A DNA stretch of 33,507 bases from an uncultured Methylococcaceae bacterium (lineage in GTDB: Bacteria > Pseudomonadota > Gammaproteobacteria > Methylococcales > Methylococcaceae), in assembly GCA_903857165.1 (NCBI GenBank), contig CAIODU010000030.1:1-33507 (forward strand), in the 5' to 3' direction. Positions within the stretch are counted from its first letter, which is position 1, and each line of letters opens with the position of its first letter. Under the pieces are notes generated by a model, which did not search any database, was not told the origin of the DNA, and was given only the letters and a program-made list of their open reading frames with translations. This document shows positions 1 to 8,930 of the stretch, piece by piece. The translations under genes were made by a program, and so were the position numbers.

Positions 1-110
1 AGCCTGTTTTTAGTGGCAAAGACGGTTCAGGTAGGGCAAAATGAGCCGATCAAAGCCTTTTGGACGAGAATCTTCAAGTCCACGATAGTATTATAACACA
101 TTGTTTTGTA

Positions 111-3100
111 ATGGTAAACATGGTTTTCGTTCAGGCACTATTTATACTGTTGACGGCTTTGCCTGCCGTATGCCATGCGGATGACACTGACTTGTTCCTA
201 GTCAATGCAGCCGTCGCGCAGCAACGCCCCAATGTCCTAATCATCCTTGACAACACGGCGAATTGGAATCAGCCATTCACCTTTGAGAAGGCCGCACTGG
301 TCTCAGTGGTAAACGGCCTGACTGACCAATTCAATGTCGGGCTGATGCTGTTCACCGAAACCGGCCATGGCAATCCGAATCCTGACGGGGCCTATATGCG
401 CTACGCAATACGCCAGATGACGGCAGATGCCAATGGCGTGAACGGCAACAAGACAAATCTGGCCAATCTGGTCAATGGTTTGGATATCCTTGCCGACAAA
501 AGCAACGGCGGCAAGGCGGGGATCACTATGTACGAAGCCTGGCAATACTATGCTGGCCTTGCCTCCCACGCCGGCGGGCCGCCTGGAGCCGACAATGGCA
601 AGGTAAAATCTGACGACGGTTCCGTTTACGGCGGAAGCGGGGCTTTCGTGGCTGGCAGTGGAATCTATAACAGCCCCAAAGCCACCGGCTGTCAAAATAA
701 CTTTATCATTTACCTCAGCAACGGCCCGGTGCAGGACAATGCCGCCGACACCCGTGATGCCACGGATAAATTGACTGCCATGGGCGGCAATACGAATACC
801 ATCACCATTGATCCGAATGGCAGCCAATCCAACATCGCCGACGAGTATGCGCGGTTCTTCGCCACGACCAGCGGCACGACCGGCCTATCCAATATCATCA
901 CCTATACGATAGACGTACTGCCCGGCTCAACCGGGCAAGGGCCGGGCTGGACGGCTTTGCTGAAAAGCATGGCGCAGGTGGGCAAGGGCAAATACTTCGT
1001 CGGCACTGACACGGTTTCCCTCACCACAGCCTTGACCAGCATTTTCAATGAGGTGATGGCGGTCAACAGTGTGTTCTCCTCGTCCACTTTGCCGGTCAAC
1101 GTCAGTGTGCGCGGAACTTATTTGAACCAGGTTTACATGGCGGTGTTCCGACCGGATGCGCATCTTTCGCCGCGCTGGACCGGCAACTTGAAGCAGTATA
1201 AGCTGGGTTACACGGCGGAAACCGACACGGTATATCTGTCTGACAAAAATGGCTTGGCGGCGGAGAATACGATATCGGGGTTTATCACGCCGCTGGCGAC
1301 GAGCGTGTGGACCACCGCAACCACCTTCTGGAATTCGAGCTATTACCCTGATGCGCAAGGTGAAAGCAGCACACCCACCTCGGATGCGCCGGATGGGTCA
1401 TTGGTCGAAAAGGGCGGTTCGGCTCAACATGAGCGAGTGGACTATACTTACAGTAATTCACAGCCCTTGCGCAATATTTATACTTGCACCGGTTCCTGCA
1501 CTGCGAATAGCGCCTTATCCGGTTATCCATTTGCCAATGGCAATGCGGATGTCTCCGCATCCGCCCTTGGATTGACCTCCAACACAGTGACCGCCACCCT
1601 AGTCCATACCGGGACGACCGCCACCGCCACTGCGAGTAACCATGGCTTTAGCACTGGGCAAACCATTACCATTGCCGGTGCAACCCAAGCCGAATATAAC
1701 GGGTCGTATGTCATCACCCGGGTGGATGACAATACATTCACTTACACCATCGTGGAAAATCCGGTCACTCCCGCCACCGTGGCATCAGGGCAAACGACTA
1801 TCTTGGCGACTAGGCAGAGCAACGCCTATCCGTTGCTGTCAATCATCCGCTCGGGCACTGTTGCAACCGCCAGGCTTGCCAGTGGATATTCCCTATCGAC
1901 AGGTTCCATTTGGAATGGCAATGTAAACATCGCAGGTGCCGCACAGTCCGAATACAATGGCGTTAAAGCCATTACGCTGCCAGCGGGCACCTCGACACAA
2001 TTCAATTACACGGTTGCGGTCACCGATTATCCTGAAGGCCCGACGCAACCAACCGTCTTTGGCTCGTCAGTGCCAGGCTATAACATTGCCGGTTGCACCA
2101 GTTACGCCAATTCCGCAATGACGCGCAGCACCGGAAGTAGTGCGGTGACTTTGACACTTCCGCAAGCAGGCAACGGACCGACGACGCCGCAAGCTTGTTT
2201 TCCTTCGGGAAGCACGGTATCCATCACGGGGGCAACCCCTTCTGATTACAATGTCACCACTGCGGTGATTACGTCGCAAACCACCGACAAATGCCATGCG
2301 GATAACAAAAACACCTGCATCGCCACCATCACATTTAACCTGCCGCAGGGCATCACCGCCGCATACAGCTCCCCGGTCACCCCCGCGACGCGGGCCGTCA
2401 GCACCGTATCCCTGAGCTTCGACCTCGCGTGGGTTTCCTCCAACGTGAGCCTCATCACCCGCAGCGGCACCACGGCCACGGCGGCCACTTCGGCAGCCCA
2501 TTCTTTTTCAACGGGGGATGTGGTTTGCATTACGCGTGCGGCGCAAAGCCAATACAATATCTGCGCCGCCATTACGAAGACCGATAGCAACCACTTCACT
2601 TATCCGGTGACGATCTCCCCTGCCTCGCCAGCGACCACGACCGGCACGATTACGGCGACGAACCCTTTGATTTCCTCGCTTAGCCGGTCTCAACTGATCA
2701 ACTGGGCGCGCGGGCAAAACAATCAACTCAATGACAACCCCAGTCAAGCTTCGACCGATGTGCGCGGCTACATTTATGGCGATGTGTTGCACTCCCGCCC
2801 AGCCGTGATCAATTACAACCGATCCGGCCAACCTACTGGCCGGGACATCGTGGCTTACTTTGGTGCCAATGACGGGATGTTCCATGCGGTCAAAGGGGGC
2901 GACAACGATGCGGACGGCGATGAAAAATGGGGCTTCATCCCATCGGAACATTTTGCCAATTTGAAACGTTTGTATACGGTGTCGCCGCTGATTGGCACGG
3001 CAACGCCCAAACCTTATTTCACCGACGGGTCGGTCGGGTTTTATACCTACGACACCAACAACGACGGCCAATTGACCGCAGACAGCTCCAACGACAAGGC

Positions 3101-4430
3101 ATCTGTCTTTTTGAGCATGAGGCGGGGGGGGCGCTTCTATTATGCCTTGAATGTGATCGACCCCGATGCGCCGAAATTCCTTTGGAAAAAAAGCAATGCA
3201 AGCACCGGCTATGGTGAATTAGGGTTGACTTGGTCGGAACCCAAACCGGCCAAGATACGCTATCAAACCAACCCCGTGGTTATTTTTGGGCTGGGCTATG
3301 ATGCCGCCGCCAACGATGCGACGACCCAAGGCACAGCCACCATGGGTCGCGGGGTGATGGTGGCCGATGCCACGACCGGCGCACCCATCTGGCAGGCCGG
3401 GCCTTCCCCTACCAATGCCACTTACAATAAAACCGTCAGCGGCATGACTTACAGCATTTCTGCCGACCCGGTGGTGTTGGACACGAATGGCGACGGGTAT
3501 GCCGACCGGATTTACGTCGCCGACACGGGCGGCAATGTCTGGCGCATCAACATTGACAATGCCACGCCCAGCAATTGGACTGTCTACAAAGTGGCCTCGG
3601 TAGGCGGCACTGGCGCAAATGCCCGCAAGTTCCTCTATCCGCCCGATGTGGTGTATGCCACGGGTTACGATGCCGTGTTAATTGGTTCGGGCGACCGGGA
3701 ACACCCCTCTGACACAACGGTCTTGAACCGGTATTACATGTTCAAGGACAGCCATTGTTTGGAGCCGCTTGTATCCACAAGCTCCACTAAAATCTTCTGC
3801 GCCGTGCCGACCAGTGCCCCTGAAAATACATATGTATGGGTAAAAAGAGACTGGGGCACTCCTGGGCCTACCTTAGCCGAGTCTGACCTTTACGATGCCA
3901 CTGGCAATTTAATCCAAGTCGGGACATCCTCCCAAAAATCCGCCGCCGTCACCAGCATAAACGGCAGTGGCGGCTGGTATGTGACGTTGGGGAAATTGAA
4001 CAGCGCCACGGGGGCTTATCTTCCCATTGGCGAAAAAGTGGTGGGCGGTTCCATCAGCGTGGGCGGGGCGACCTACTTTGCCACCAACGTCCCGGCTGTT
4101 TCACTGAGCAGTGCCAATGCTTGCATCAGTAATTTGGGCGAATCACGTTTGTATGCGGTCAGTTATCAAAGCGGGGCTGCGGTTCTTGATTTGGACAAAA
4201 CCATCACTTCCAGTGGTTTGTCAGGGACTTCCACCAGCACCGTCTTGACGACATCGGACCGTTACACCATCCAGCCGGGTGGCGGCTACGCCCCTTCGCC
4301 GGTTGCCGCTGTGGTCATACTTAATGGTGCGCCGAGGGAAGCGGTGATTATCGGCACCAGTGTGATGCAGACCCCCAGACAAGATTTGAATCGCCGCCAC
4401 AGTATCTACTGGGGCCTTCCGATTGATTGA
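111..4430 (+). CDS. pilY1: PilY1-type type IV pilus tip adhesin with four inserted repeats
   Basis: Exported type IV pilus assembly factor and adhesin of the PilC/PilY1 family, expected at the pilus tip or outer surface. The ORF is open from 60, but the ATG at 111 (or 120) directly precedes a classic signal peptide ending in a CHA-type cleavage site, so 111 is preferred. Residue numbers below count from 60. An N-terminal vWA-like domain covers about 55-330; its MIDAS is degenerate (D64-N-T-A-N68 in place of DxSxS). The C-terminal PilY1 beta-propeller starts near residue 900, with GDVLHSRP, FGANDGMFHAV and WGFIPSEH. A PilY1 calcium loop (DxNxDxxxD) lies at 1141-1149. Between them, about 505-870, sit four degenerate repeats of roughly 70-100 residues built around an I-x-G-A-x-Q-x-x-Y-N motif. 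Length is at the long end for the family. No minor pilin genes are visible because the window begins here. Confidence 0.92.
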   Translation: MVNMVFVQALFILLTALPAVCHADDTDLFLVNAAVAQQRPNVLIILDNTANWNQPFTFEKAALVSVVNGLTDQFNVGLMLFTETGHGNPNPDGAYMRYAIRQMTADANGVNGNKTNLANLVNGLDILADKSNGGKAGITMYEAWQYYAGLASHAGGPPGADNGKVKSDDGSVYGGSGAFVAGSGIYNSPKATGCQNNFIIYLSNGPVQDNAADTRDATDKLTAMGGNTNTITIDPNGSQSNIADEYARFFATTSGTTGLSNIITYTIDVLPGSTGQGPGWTALLKSMAQVGKGKYFVGTDTVSLTTALTSIFNEVMAVNSVFSSSTLPVNVSVRGTYLNQVYMAVFRPDAHLSPRWTGNLKQYKLGYTAETDTVYLSDKNGLAAENTISGFITPLATSVWTTATTFWNSSYYPDAQGESSTPTSDAPDGSLVEKGGSAQHERVDYTYSNSQPLRNIYTCTGSCTANSALSGYPFANGNADVSASALGLTSNTVTATLVHTGTTATATASNHGFSTGQTITIAGATQAEYNGSYVITRVDDNTFTYTIVENPVTPATVASGQTTILATRQSNAYPLLSIIRSGTVATARLASGYSLSTGSIWNGNVNIAGAAQSEYNGVKAITLPAGTSTQFNYTVAVTDYPEGPTQPTVFGSSVPGYNIAGCTSYANSAMTRSTGSSAVTLTLPQAGNGPTTPQACFPSGSTVSITGATPSDYNVTTAVITSQTTDKCHADNKNTCIATITFNLPQGITAAYSSPVTPATRAVSTVSLSFDLAWVSSNVSLITRSGTTATAATSAAHSFSTGDVVCITRAAQSQYNICAAITKTDSNHFTYPVTISPASPATTTGTITATNPLISSLSRSQLINWARGQNNQLNDNPSQASTDVRGYIYGDVLHSRPAVINYNRSGQPTGRDIVAYFGANDGMFHAVKGGDNDADGDEKWGFIPSEHFANLKRLYTVSPLIGTATPKPYFTDGSVGFYTYDTNNDGQLTADSSNDKASVFLSMRRGGRFYYALNVIDPDAPKFLWKKSNASTGYGELGLTWSEPKPAKIRYQTNPVVIFGLGYDAAANDATTQGTATMGRGVMVADATTGAPIWQAGPSPTNATYNKTVSGMTYSISADPVVLDTNGDGYADRIYVADTGGNVWRINIDNATPSNWTVYKVASVGGTGANARKFLYPPDVVYATGYDAVLIGSGDREHPSDTTVLNRYYMFKDSHCLEPLVSTSSTKIFCAVPTSAPENTYVWVKRDWGTPGPTLAESDLYDATGNLIQVGTSSQKSAAVTSINGSGGWYVTLGKLNSATGAYLPIGEKVVGGSISVGGATYFATNVPAVSLSSANACISNLGESRLYAVSYQSGAAVLDLDKTITSSGLSGTSTSTVLTTSDRYTIQPGGGYAPSPVAAVVILNGAPREAVIIGTSVMQTPRQDLNRRHSIYWGLPID

Positions 4431-4456
4431 GCCTCCGGCATCCGTGGGCATGGGGA

Positions 4457-4580
4457 CAATGCTGTTGAATTAAGGAGTAGGTCGGCATCCCCATGCCGAC
4501 AATGGGCTTGCTCCCTCCCTTGGCGGCAAAGGGTTGCCGCCCTACGCGTCATGTGATCATTGCTTAATTCAACAGTATTG
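4457..4580. repeat. MITE-like element with 18-bp terminal inverted repeats
   Basis: The ends CAATGCTGTTGAATTAAG (4457-4474) and CTTAATTCAACAGTATTG (4563-4580) are inverted repeats with one mismatch, giving a 124-bp element with no ORF. The interior carries two smaller palindromes, one around GTCGGCATCCCCATGCCGAC (4480-4499) and the core GGCAAAGGGTTGCC (4525-4538) that recurs in other gaps of the window. It fills most of the gap between the convergent pilY1 and ispG genes and may act as a bidirectional terminator. Mobility is inferred, not shown. Confidence 0.6.
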
Positions 4581-4611
4581 GGGCATGGGGAGGCCTCAAT
4601 GCTGTTGACAC

Positions 4612-4706
4612 AGCCGTTCGCCCTGAGCTTGTCGAAGGGTGGACGGAAAAATCCAAATCATTGACGTTTAAGCCGTTCATGGTTCGACAAGCTCACCACG
4701 AACGGC
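4612..4706. repeat. Interspersed inverted repeat (TTCGACAAGCTCA family)
   Basis: TGAGCTTGTCGAA (4624-4636) and TTCGACAAGCTCA (4683-4695) form a perfect 13-bp inverted pair. The right half is itself flanked by GCCGTTCATGG and CCACGAACGGC (4672-4706), another near-perfect stem. REP-like repeats with this core are widespread in proteobacteria. No coding content; together with the preceding element it accounts for most of the gap 4431-4736. Confidence 0.5.
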
Positions 4707-4736
4707 TTAACCTGCGCCTTAAAGGGAATCAATCCA

Positions 4737-5954
4737 TTATGCCTCTATTTGCCCATAATGGCTCTGCACATACCGTTCGACGATTTCCTGGAATTCCTCG
4801 GCGATATAGTCGCCTTTCAAGGTGACAGTCTTCAAACCGTCCTCGAACACCGGGGCGACAGGCTGTTCGCCGGTTCCGGGTAGCGATATGCCAATATTCG
4901 CGTTCTTGCTTTCGCCGGGCCCGTTGACCACGCAGCCCATCACCGCCACATGCATGTCTTCCACTCCCCTGTATTGCTTCTTCCAGATCGGCATCTGGTG
5001 GCGCATGTGGGATTGAATCTGTTGGGCCAATTTCTGGAAATAATCGCTGGTAGTGCGACCGCAACCGGGGCAGGAAATCACCGTCGGCGTAAACGCACGG
5101 ACACCCAAGCTTTGCAGAATTTCCTGGGCGACGATGACTTCCAAGATGCGATCCGCACCCGGTTCCGGCGTTAGGGAAATGCGGATAGTGTCACCTATGC
5201 CTTGCCGCAACAGCACGGAGAGCGCGGCGGTGGAGGCGACAATGCCCTTGGAACCCATGCCGGCCTCGGTCAAACCCAGATGCAAGGCAAAATCGGTGCG
5301 GGCAGCCATGGATTCGTAAACGGCGATCAACTCCCGCACCCCGCTCATTTTGCAGGACAACACGATGCGATCTTTAGGCAGGCCCAGTTCCACCGCCTTT
5401 TCGCCACTCTCCAAAGCGGAGGTGATGACCGCTTCGCGCATCACTTCCGGCAAGGGTCTTGGTTCGGACAATAGCGCGTTTTCATCCAGCAAACGGGCCA
5501 ACACGCTCTGATCCAAGCTGCCCCAATTGACTCCGATGCGGACTGGCTTGTCATAGCGGCAGGCGAATTCGATCATCTGCGCGAATTGCGGGTCGCGCTT
5601 GGAGCCACGGCCCACATTGCCGGGGTTGATGCGGTACTTGCCCAACGCTTCGGCGCAGTCGGGATAGGTTTCCAGCAATTTGTGGCCGTTGAAATGGAAG
5701 TCGCCGATCAGTGGCACGTTGCAGTCCCTTGCGTCCAGCTTTTCACGGATATGCGCCACGGCGGCGGCGGCCTCGTCGCGGTCCACGGTGATGCGGACCA
5801 GTTCCGAACCGGCGCGGGCCAGTTCGTAAACCTGCTGGACGGTGCCTTCAATGTCGGCGGTGTCGGTGTTGGTCATGGATTGGACGACGACGGGCGCGCC
5901 GCCACCGATCTGAACGTGACCGACTTTGACGCCGACGGTGTTTTTACGATTCAT
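4737..5954 (-). CDS. ispG: 4-hydroxy-3-methylbut-2-en-1-yl diphosphate synthase (IspG/GcpE)
   Basis: Cytosolic iron-sulfur enzyme of the MEP isoprenoid pathway, converting methylerythritol cyclodiphosphate to HMBPP. The 405-residue protein has an N-terminal TIM-barrel half (VQSMTNTDT near residue 25, GDFHFNGH near 84, INPGNVG near 109) and a C-terminal [4Fe-4S] half. The expected cluster ligands are visible: C295 and C298 in SCPGCGR, C341 in [10 protein letters not shown], with E348 as the fourth ligand. It is a short-form bacterial IspG, slightly longer than the roughly 370 residues of E. coli. A GAGAG Shine-Dalgarno lies just upstream of the ATG. It appears monocistronic, flanked on both sides by repeat-filled gaps. 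Confidence 0.97.
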   Translation of the reverse strand: MNRKNTVGVKVGHVQIGGGAPVVVQSMTNTDTADIEGTVQQVYELARAGSELVRITVDRDEAAAAVAHIREKLDARDCNVPLIGDFHFNGHKLLETYPDCAEALGKYRINPGNVGRGSKRDPQFAQMIEFACRYDKPVRIGVNWGSLDQSVLARLLDENALLSEPRPLPEVMREAVITSALESGEKAVELGLPKDRIVLSCKMSGVRELIAVYESMAARTDFALHLGLTEAGMGSKGIVASTAALSVLLRQGIGDTIRISLTPEPGADRILEVIVAQEILQSLGVRAFTPTVISCPGCGRTTSDYFQKLAQQIQSHMRHQMPIWKKQYRGVEDMHVAVMGCVVNGPGESKNANIGISLPGTGEQPVAPVFEDGLKTVTLKGDYIAEEFQEIVERYVQSHYGQIEA

Positions 5955-6084
5955 AAGTTTACTCTCAGGGTGTGAAGCAGATGATGCATTTTAACAGTCG
6001 AGGGGAGAAAGCATATAGCCTGGCCTTGTAATTTCCTAGTGCTTATACCGGAAACGCCCGTGAACGGGCTTATTCCAGCCTCCG

Positions 6085-6246
6085 GTGCGTAACTTCAGTT
6101 ACTTACTGATGTTACGCACAAGTCGGCAAAGGGTTGCCGACCTACGGCGGTTATGACCATTCCAGCCCCCTAGACCGTAGACCCCTAGATCGTAGGGCGG
6201 CAACCCTTTGCCGCCAACGGTTTTGGTGACTGCGCGTAACATCAGT
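6085..6246. repeat. MITE-like element with three copies of a GTGCGTAACNTCAGT repeat
   Basis: GTGCGTAACTTCAGT (6085-6099) and its inverse ACTGATGTTACGCAC (6105-6119) form a hairpin. A third copy, GCGCGTAACATCAGT (6232-6246), is inverted relative to the second, so 6105-6246 reads as a 142-bp element with 15-bp terminal inverted repeats (one mismatch). Inside are two copies, in opposite orientation, of the CGGCAAAGGGTTGCCG-type core (6122-6145 and 6192-6215). The same core occurs in the gap elements near 4.5 kb and 25.1 kb. No ORF. Confidence 0.55.
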
Positions 6247-6585
6247 TACTTAGGCTGGGCATTGGCGCAACGGGGGCACTATCGAGAACTGCGAAAAAAG
6301 TGTTTCCTTAATGGTTCCACAAGCTAAACATGGACGTAACCTCATGAATATCTTAAGACAGTCTGCCATGTGCCGGTCGAAGTGCCGCTTTCGAGGTTCC
6401 TTATGACGCGAATTTAAGAATATCCTACCTTCCTGCGGCTTGCCGGCCAATTCATAAGCTGACATCATATGCCAATGTAGAGGCACTGATGAGCCTAGTC
6501 CTAGACGTGTGGCCTGATGTTGCCCGGCAAACGATGACACGCCCCCGCCTCATTCGCGCTTTAAAATTCACCAAAGGGTAAGAAA
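6247..6585. other. Intergenic stretch without a convincing gene
   Basis: About 340 bases between the repeat element and the small secreted protein gene. A minus-strand frame of 96 codons (6250-6540) is open but has no signal peptide, no recognisable motif, irregular composition and no good ribosome binding site, so I do not call it. The stretch presumably contains the promoter for the gene at 6586; I see no clear -35/-10 pair. Confidence 0.4.
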
Positions 6586-6915
6586 ATGAAACAAGCCGTT
6601 TTAATCTTGATGTTGCTTCTGGGTAGCCAAGCCTATGCCGCACCGGCCCCCCACCATTGTTCCACTGATGCCGTGGAGCGCGCCAAAAAACTGCTTGAAT
6701 TACACTTCGGGGTGGATGACAGAATTGAAATCAACCCCTCTGTTGCCTTGCAAAAGCCGCTCAAGAACCCCGCCCAAAAAAGCCAGATTTTCGATGTCTT
6801 GGAGGTTTGGGGAAATATCTATAAAGGGCAATATCGGATGCGTTTCGTCTATGCCCGGGAACATAAAGAGTGTGTTTTGATGGGTCAGGAAATATTGGAA
6901 TACGCAAAACTATAA
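6586..6915 (+). CDS. Small exported protein of unknown function
   Basis: 109 residues beginning with a clear signal peptide (hydrophobic core LILMLLLGS, cleavage after AYA-A near residue 19). The mature part is about 90 residues with two cysteines (C25 and C96), which could form a disulfide in the periplasm. It is rich in charged and aromatic residues toward the C terminus. I recognise no family. An AAGGGTAAG Shine-Dalgarno-like sequence precedes the ATG closely, supporting the start and that this is a real gene. The next gene starts 130 bp downstream on the same strand. Confidence 0.7.
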   Translation: MKQAVLILMLLLGSQAYAAPAPHHCSTDAVERAKKLLELHFGVDDRIEINPSVALQKPLKNPAQKSQIFDVLEVWGNIYKGQYRMRFVYAREHKECVLMGQEILEYAKL

Positions 6916-7045
6916 ATCTTGTAACACAATTTTCATCTTCATCGTTTAAGATGGCTTCAAGCCCATCCCTAAATACACGTTGCAGGGCATTCGTCCGACG
7001 TAGGGAGGCATTCATGCAGCCTAGGCGGAGGCACACCCTAAACAT

Positions 7046-7831
7046 ATGACGAAAAGCAATTCTTATCGAACCATCTGGATTTCCGATCTGCACATCGGTT
7101 CCACCCAATGCCAAGCCGATGTTTTGTTGGACTTTCTCAAGTACAACGAAAGCGAAAAGCTTTACCTCGTCGGCGACATCATTGACTTCTGGGCGCTATC
7201 GAAAAAAGTGTATTGGCCCAGGGACCATAACACCATCATCCAAAAAATTCTGCGCAAGGCAAGGCATGGAACCCAAGTCGTCTACATTCCTGGCAACCAC
7301 GACGAAAACATCAGGGATTACGACAATCATGTCTTTGGCGACATCATCGTAAAAAACTCGGATGTCCATACGACGGCCTTAGGCCAGAGATTGCTGATTG
7401 TCCATGGCGATGAATATGACACGATTGCCAAATACCACAAATGGATGGCAAAACTGGGTAGCAAAGGCTACGATTATTTGCTCGACATCAACCGTTTGCT
7501 CAGATCGATAAGGCGGTTGTTTAAAATTCAGTCGCAATTTTCCCTTGCCGCATTCGTCAAGTTTAAAGTCAAAAATGCCGTGCAGTTTATTTCCGACTAT
7601 GAGGAAAGCATCGTCAATACCCTTAAAGACGGTCAATTTGACGGTGTCGTCTGCGGCCATATCCACCACGCCGAAATAAAAGACATAGGCGGGTTTTTAT
7701 ATGTCAACACCGGAGATTTTGTGGAGAGTTGCAGCGCAATTGTGGAATATCAAAATGGATCGTTAGAGCTTGTGAGATGGCAAAAGCTGGAGGAGGAAAC
7801 CTGTCAGGACGCGACTCCCTTTGAGGCTTAA
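7046..7831 (+). CDS. UDP-2,3-diacylglucosamine diphosphatase-like metallophosphoesterase (LpxH superfamily)
   Basis: Calcineurin-like phosphoesterase of the LpxH-related COG2908 group. All five metal-site blocks are visible: DLHIG (D14, H16), GDIIDFW (D44), GNHDE (N84, H85), HGDEYD (H120) and GHIHH (H205, H207). At 261 residues it is a little longer than classical LpxH, with a basic helical insert near 150-175 resembling the LpxH cap. In the lipid A pathway LpxH cleaves UDP-diacylglucosamine to lipid X and UMP. Paralogues of this type are not always the true pathway enzyme, so the substrate is inferred. A GGAGG lies 14 bases before the ATG, a rather long spacing. It precedes a NUDIX gene on the same strand. 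Confidence 0.8.
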   Translation: MTKSNSYRTIWISDLHIGSTQCQADVLLDFLKYNESEKLYLVGDIIDFWALSKKVYWPRDHNTIIQKILRKARHGTQVVYIPGNHDENIRDYDNHVFGDIIVKNSDVHTTALGQRLLIVHGDEYDTIAKYHKWMAKLGSKGYDYLLDINRLLRSIRRLFKIQSQFSLAAFVKFKVKNAVQFISDYEESIVNTLKDGQFDGVVCGHIHHAEIKDIGGFLYVNTGDFVESCSAIVEYQNGSLELVRWQKLEEETCQDATPFEA

Positions 7832-7855
7832 TTCTTATTTAATCATTTGCGGATC

Positions 7856-8296
7856 ATGTACAAGCCCATTACCCCATTGCTCGCAGCCGATGCCATTATC
7901 GAACTGACTGACTTCCCGGAACGTCCGATTGTATTAATCGAGCGGGCCAACCCACCTTTTGGTTGGGCTATACCAGGGGGGTTTGTGGACGTTGGGGAAA
8001 TCGTCGAACTGGCCGCTGTGCGGGAAGCCAAAGAAGAAGTCTGCCTCGACATACGGCTGATTGCGTTGCTTGGCATTTATTCCGATCCGAGCCGGGATAG
8101 CCGTGGACACACTGTGACCGCAGTTTATGTTACCGAAGCTTCGGGTATGCCCATTGCGGCGGATGACGCAAAAAATTGCCATTTTTTCAATCTGGACGCG
8201 CTACCCGAACCCTTGGCATTCGACCATGCCGAAGTTTTGGCTGACTATAAAAGATTCAGGAAAACCGGGCAAGTGACGTTATTGCGTAAAACTTGA
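7856..8296 (+). CDS. NUDIX hydrolase
   Basis: Nucleoside-diphosphate-linked-moiety hydrolase, cytosolic. The NUDIX box is complete: GGFVDVGE, then seven residues, REAKEEV, matching Gx5Ex7REUxEExGU apart from the terminal Gly, which is Cys here. The preceding PPFGWAIPGG strand is typical of ADP-ribose or related pyrophosphatases, but substrate cannot be fixed from sequence. The frame is open from a TTG at 7847; the ATG at 7856 gives the usual short N terminus and is preferred, though neither start has a strong ribosome binding site. It lies 24 bp after the metallophosphoesterase and is probably co-transcribed. It ends 16 bp from the convergent response regulator. Confidence 0.88.
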   Translation: MYKPITPLLAADAIIELTDFPERPIVLIERANPPFGWAIPGGFVDVGEIVELAAVREAKEEVCLDIRLIALLGIYSDPSRDSRGHTVTAVYVTEASGMPIAADDAKNCHFFNLDALPEPLAFDHAEVLADYKRFRKTGQVTLLRKT

Positions 8297-8312
8297 TACT
8301 ATGAAAAGCATA

Positions 8313-8930
8313 CTAAACCACTTCGCTGTCATGGGCGTAAAATAAGCGTGTCAGTTCGGCAATCGAACCTACATTCGTTTTCTCCATAATATTTTTTCGA
8401 TGTTTTTCGACTGTCCTCTCGCTAAGCCCAAGCTCAATTGCGATGAGTTTATTAGCTTGCCCTTGTATCAGTCTCAACATCACTTCATGCTCACGCGGCG
8501 ACAATTTCGTCAGAAGTTGCTTGCACCTGGTACGATCCAACTCGCGCCGGTGCAATGTTTCGCCCTCTGCCAACGCAAGCCGGACACGCTCTAATATCAA
8601 CTGATGGTTGGCGGTCTTTTCCAAAAAATCGAAGGCACCAGCTTTCAATGTGCGCACGGCCGTGTCCACATCGCCATAGCCGGTAAACATGATCACCGGA
8701 AGATGCCGATGAATTGACTGCAAGTATTCGAGCAGCCGAAGACCCCCCATACCCGGCATGCGCACATCCAACAACAAGCACCCCGGCTTATTTTCGTTAT
8801 ACGACGCAAGGAATTGCTCGGCGGACTCAAAGGCACATACCGGTAAATTCGCGGATTCCAACAGCCATTGGATCGAATTCCTCATATCATCATCATCGTC
8901 AACAATATAAACCTTGGCATTAGTGGCCAT
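8313..8930 (-). CDS. FixJ-family response regulator (REC + LuxR-type HTH)
   Basis: 205-residue two-component transcription factor. The receiver domain (about 5-120) has the acidic cluster IVDDDDD, phospho-acceptor D55 in LLLDVRMPG, T83 in FTGYG and K105. The proline that usually follows this lysine is Thr here. The output domain (about 135-200) is a LuxR/NarL helix-turn-helix with the signature LSPREHEVM and AIELGLSERTVEKHRKNIMEK. Its start codon lies inside the end of the upstream kinase gene (11-bp overlap), so the two are translationally coupled and almost certainly cognate. The arrangement resembles FixL-FixJ, StyS-StyR and TodS-TodT type systems. Targets are unknown; the palindrome at 11053-11070 is a candidate site. 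Confidence 0.93.
   Translation of the reverse strand: MATNAKVYIVDDDDDMRNSIQWLLESANLPVCAFESAEQFLASYNENKPGCLLLDVRMPGMGGLRLLEYLQSIHRHLPVIMFTGYGDVDTAVRTLKAGAFDFLEKTANHQLILERVRLALAEGETLHRRELDRTRCKQLLTKLSPREHEVMLRLIQGQANKLIAIELGLSERTVEKHRKNIMEKTNVGSIAELTRLFYAHDSEVV

Noticed and set aside
1-96. Open plus-strand frame at the window edge, possibly the tail of a minor pilin upstream of pilY1
   Set aside because: Only 31 codons, no recognisable motif, and random occurrence is likely at this length. The frame overlaps nothing decisive.
6085-6246. Repeats resembling a short CRISPR array
   Set aside because: The copies are inverted and unevenly spaced, with palindromic cores in place of unique spacers, and no cas genes are present.
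6250-6540. 96-codon minus-strand ORF between ispG and the small secreted protein
   Set aside because: No motif, no ribosome binding site, and partly within repeat-derived sequence; composition is not protein-like.
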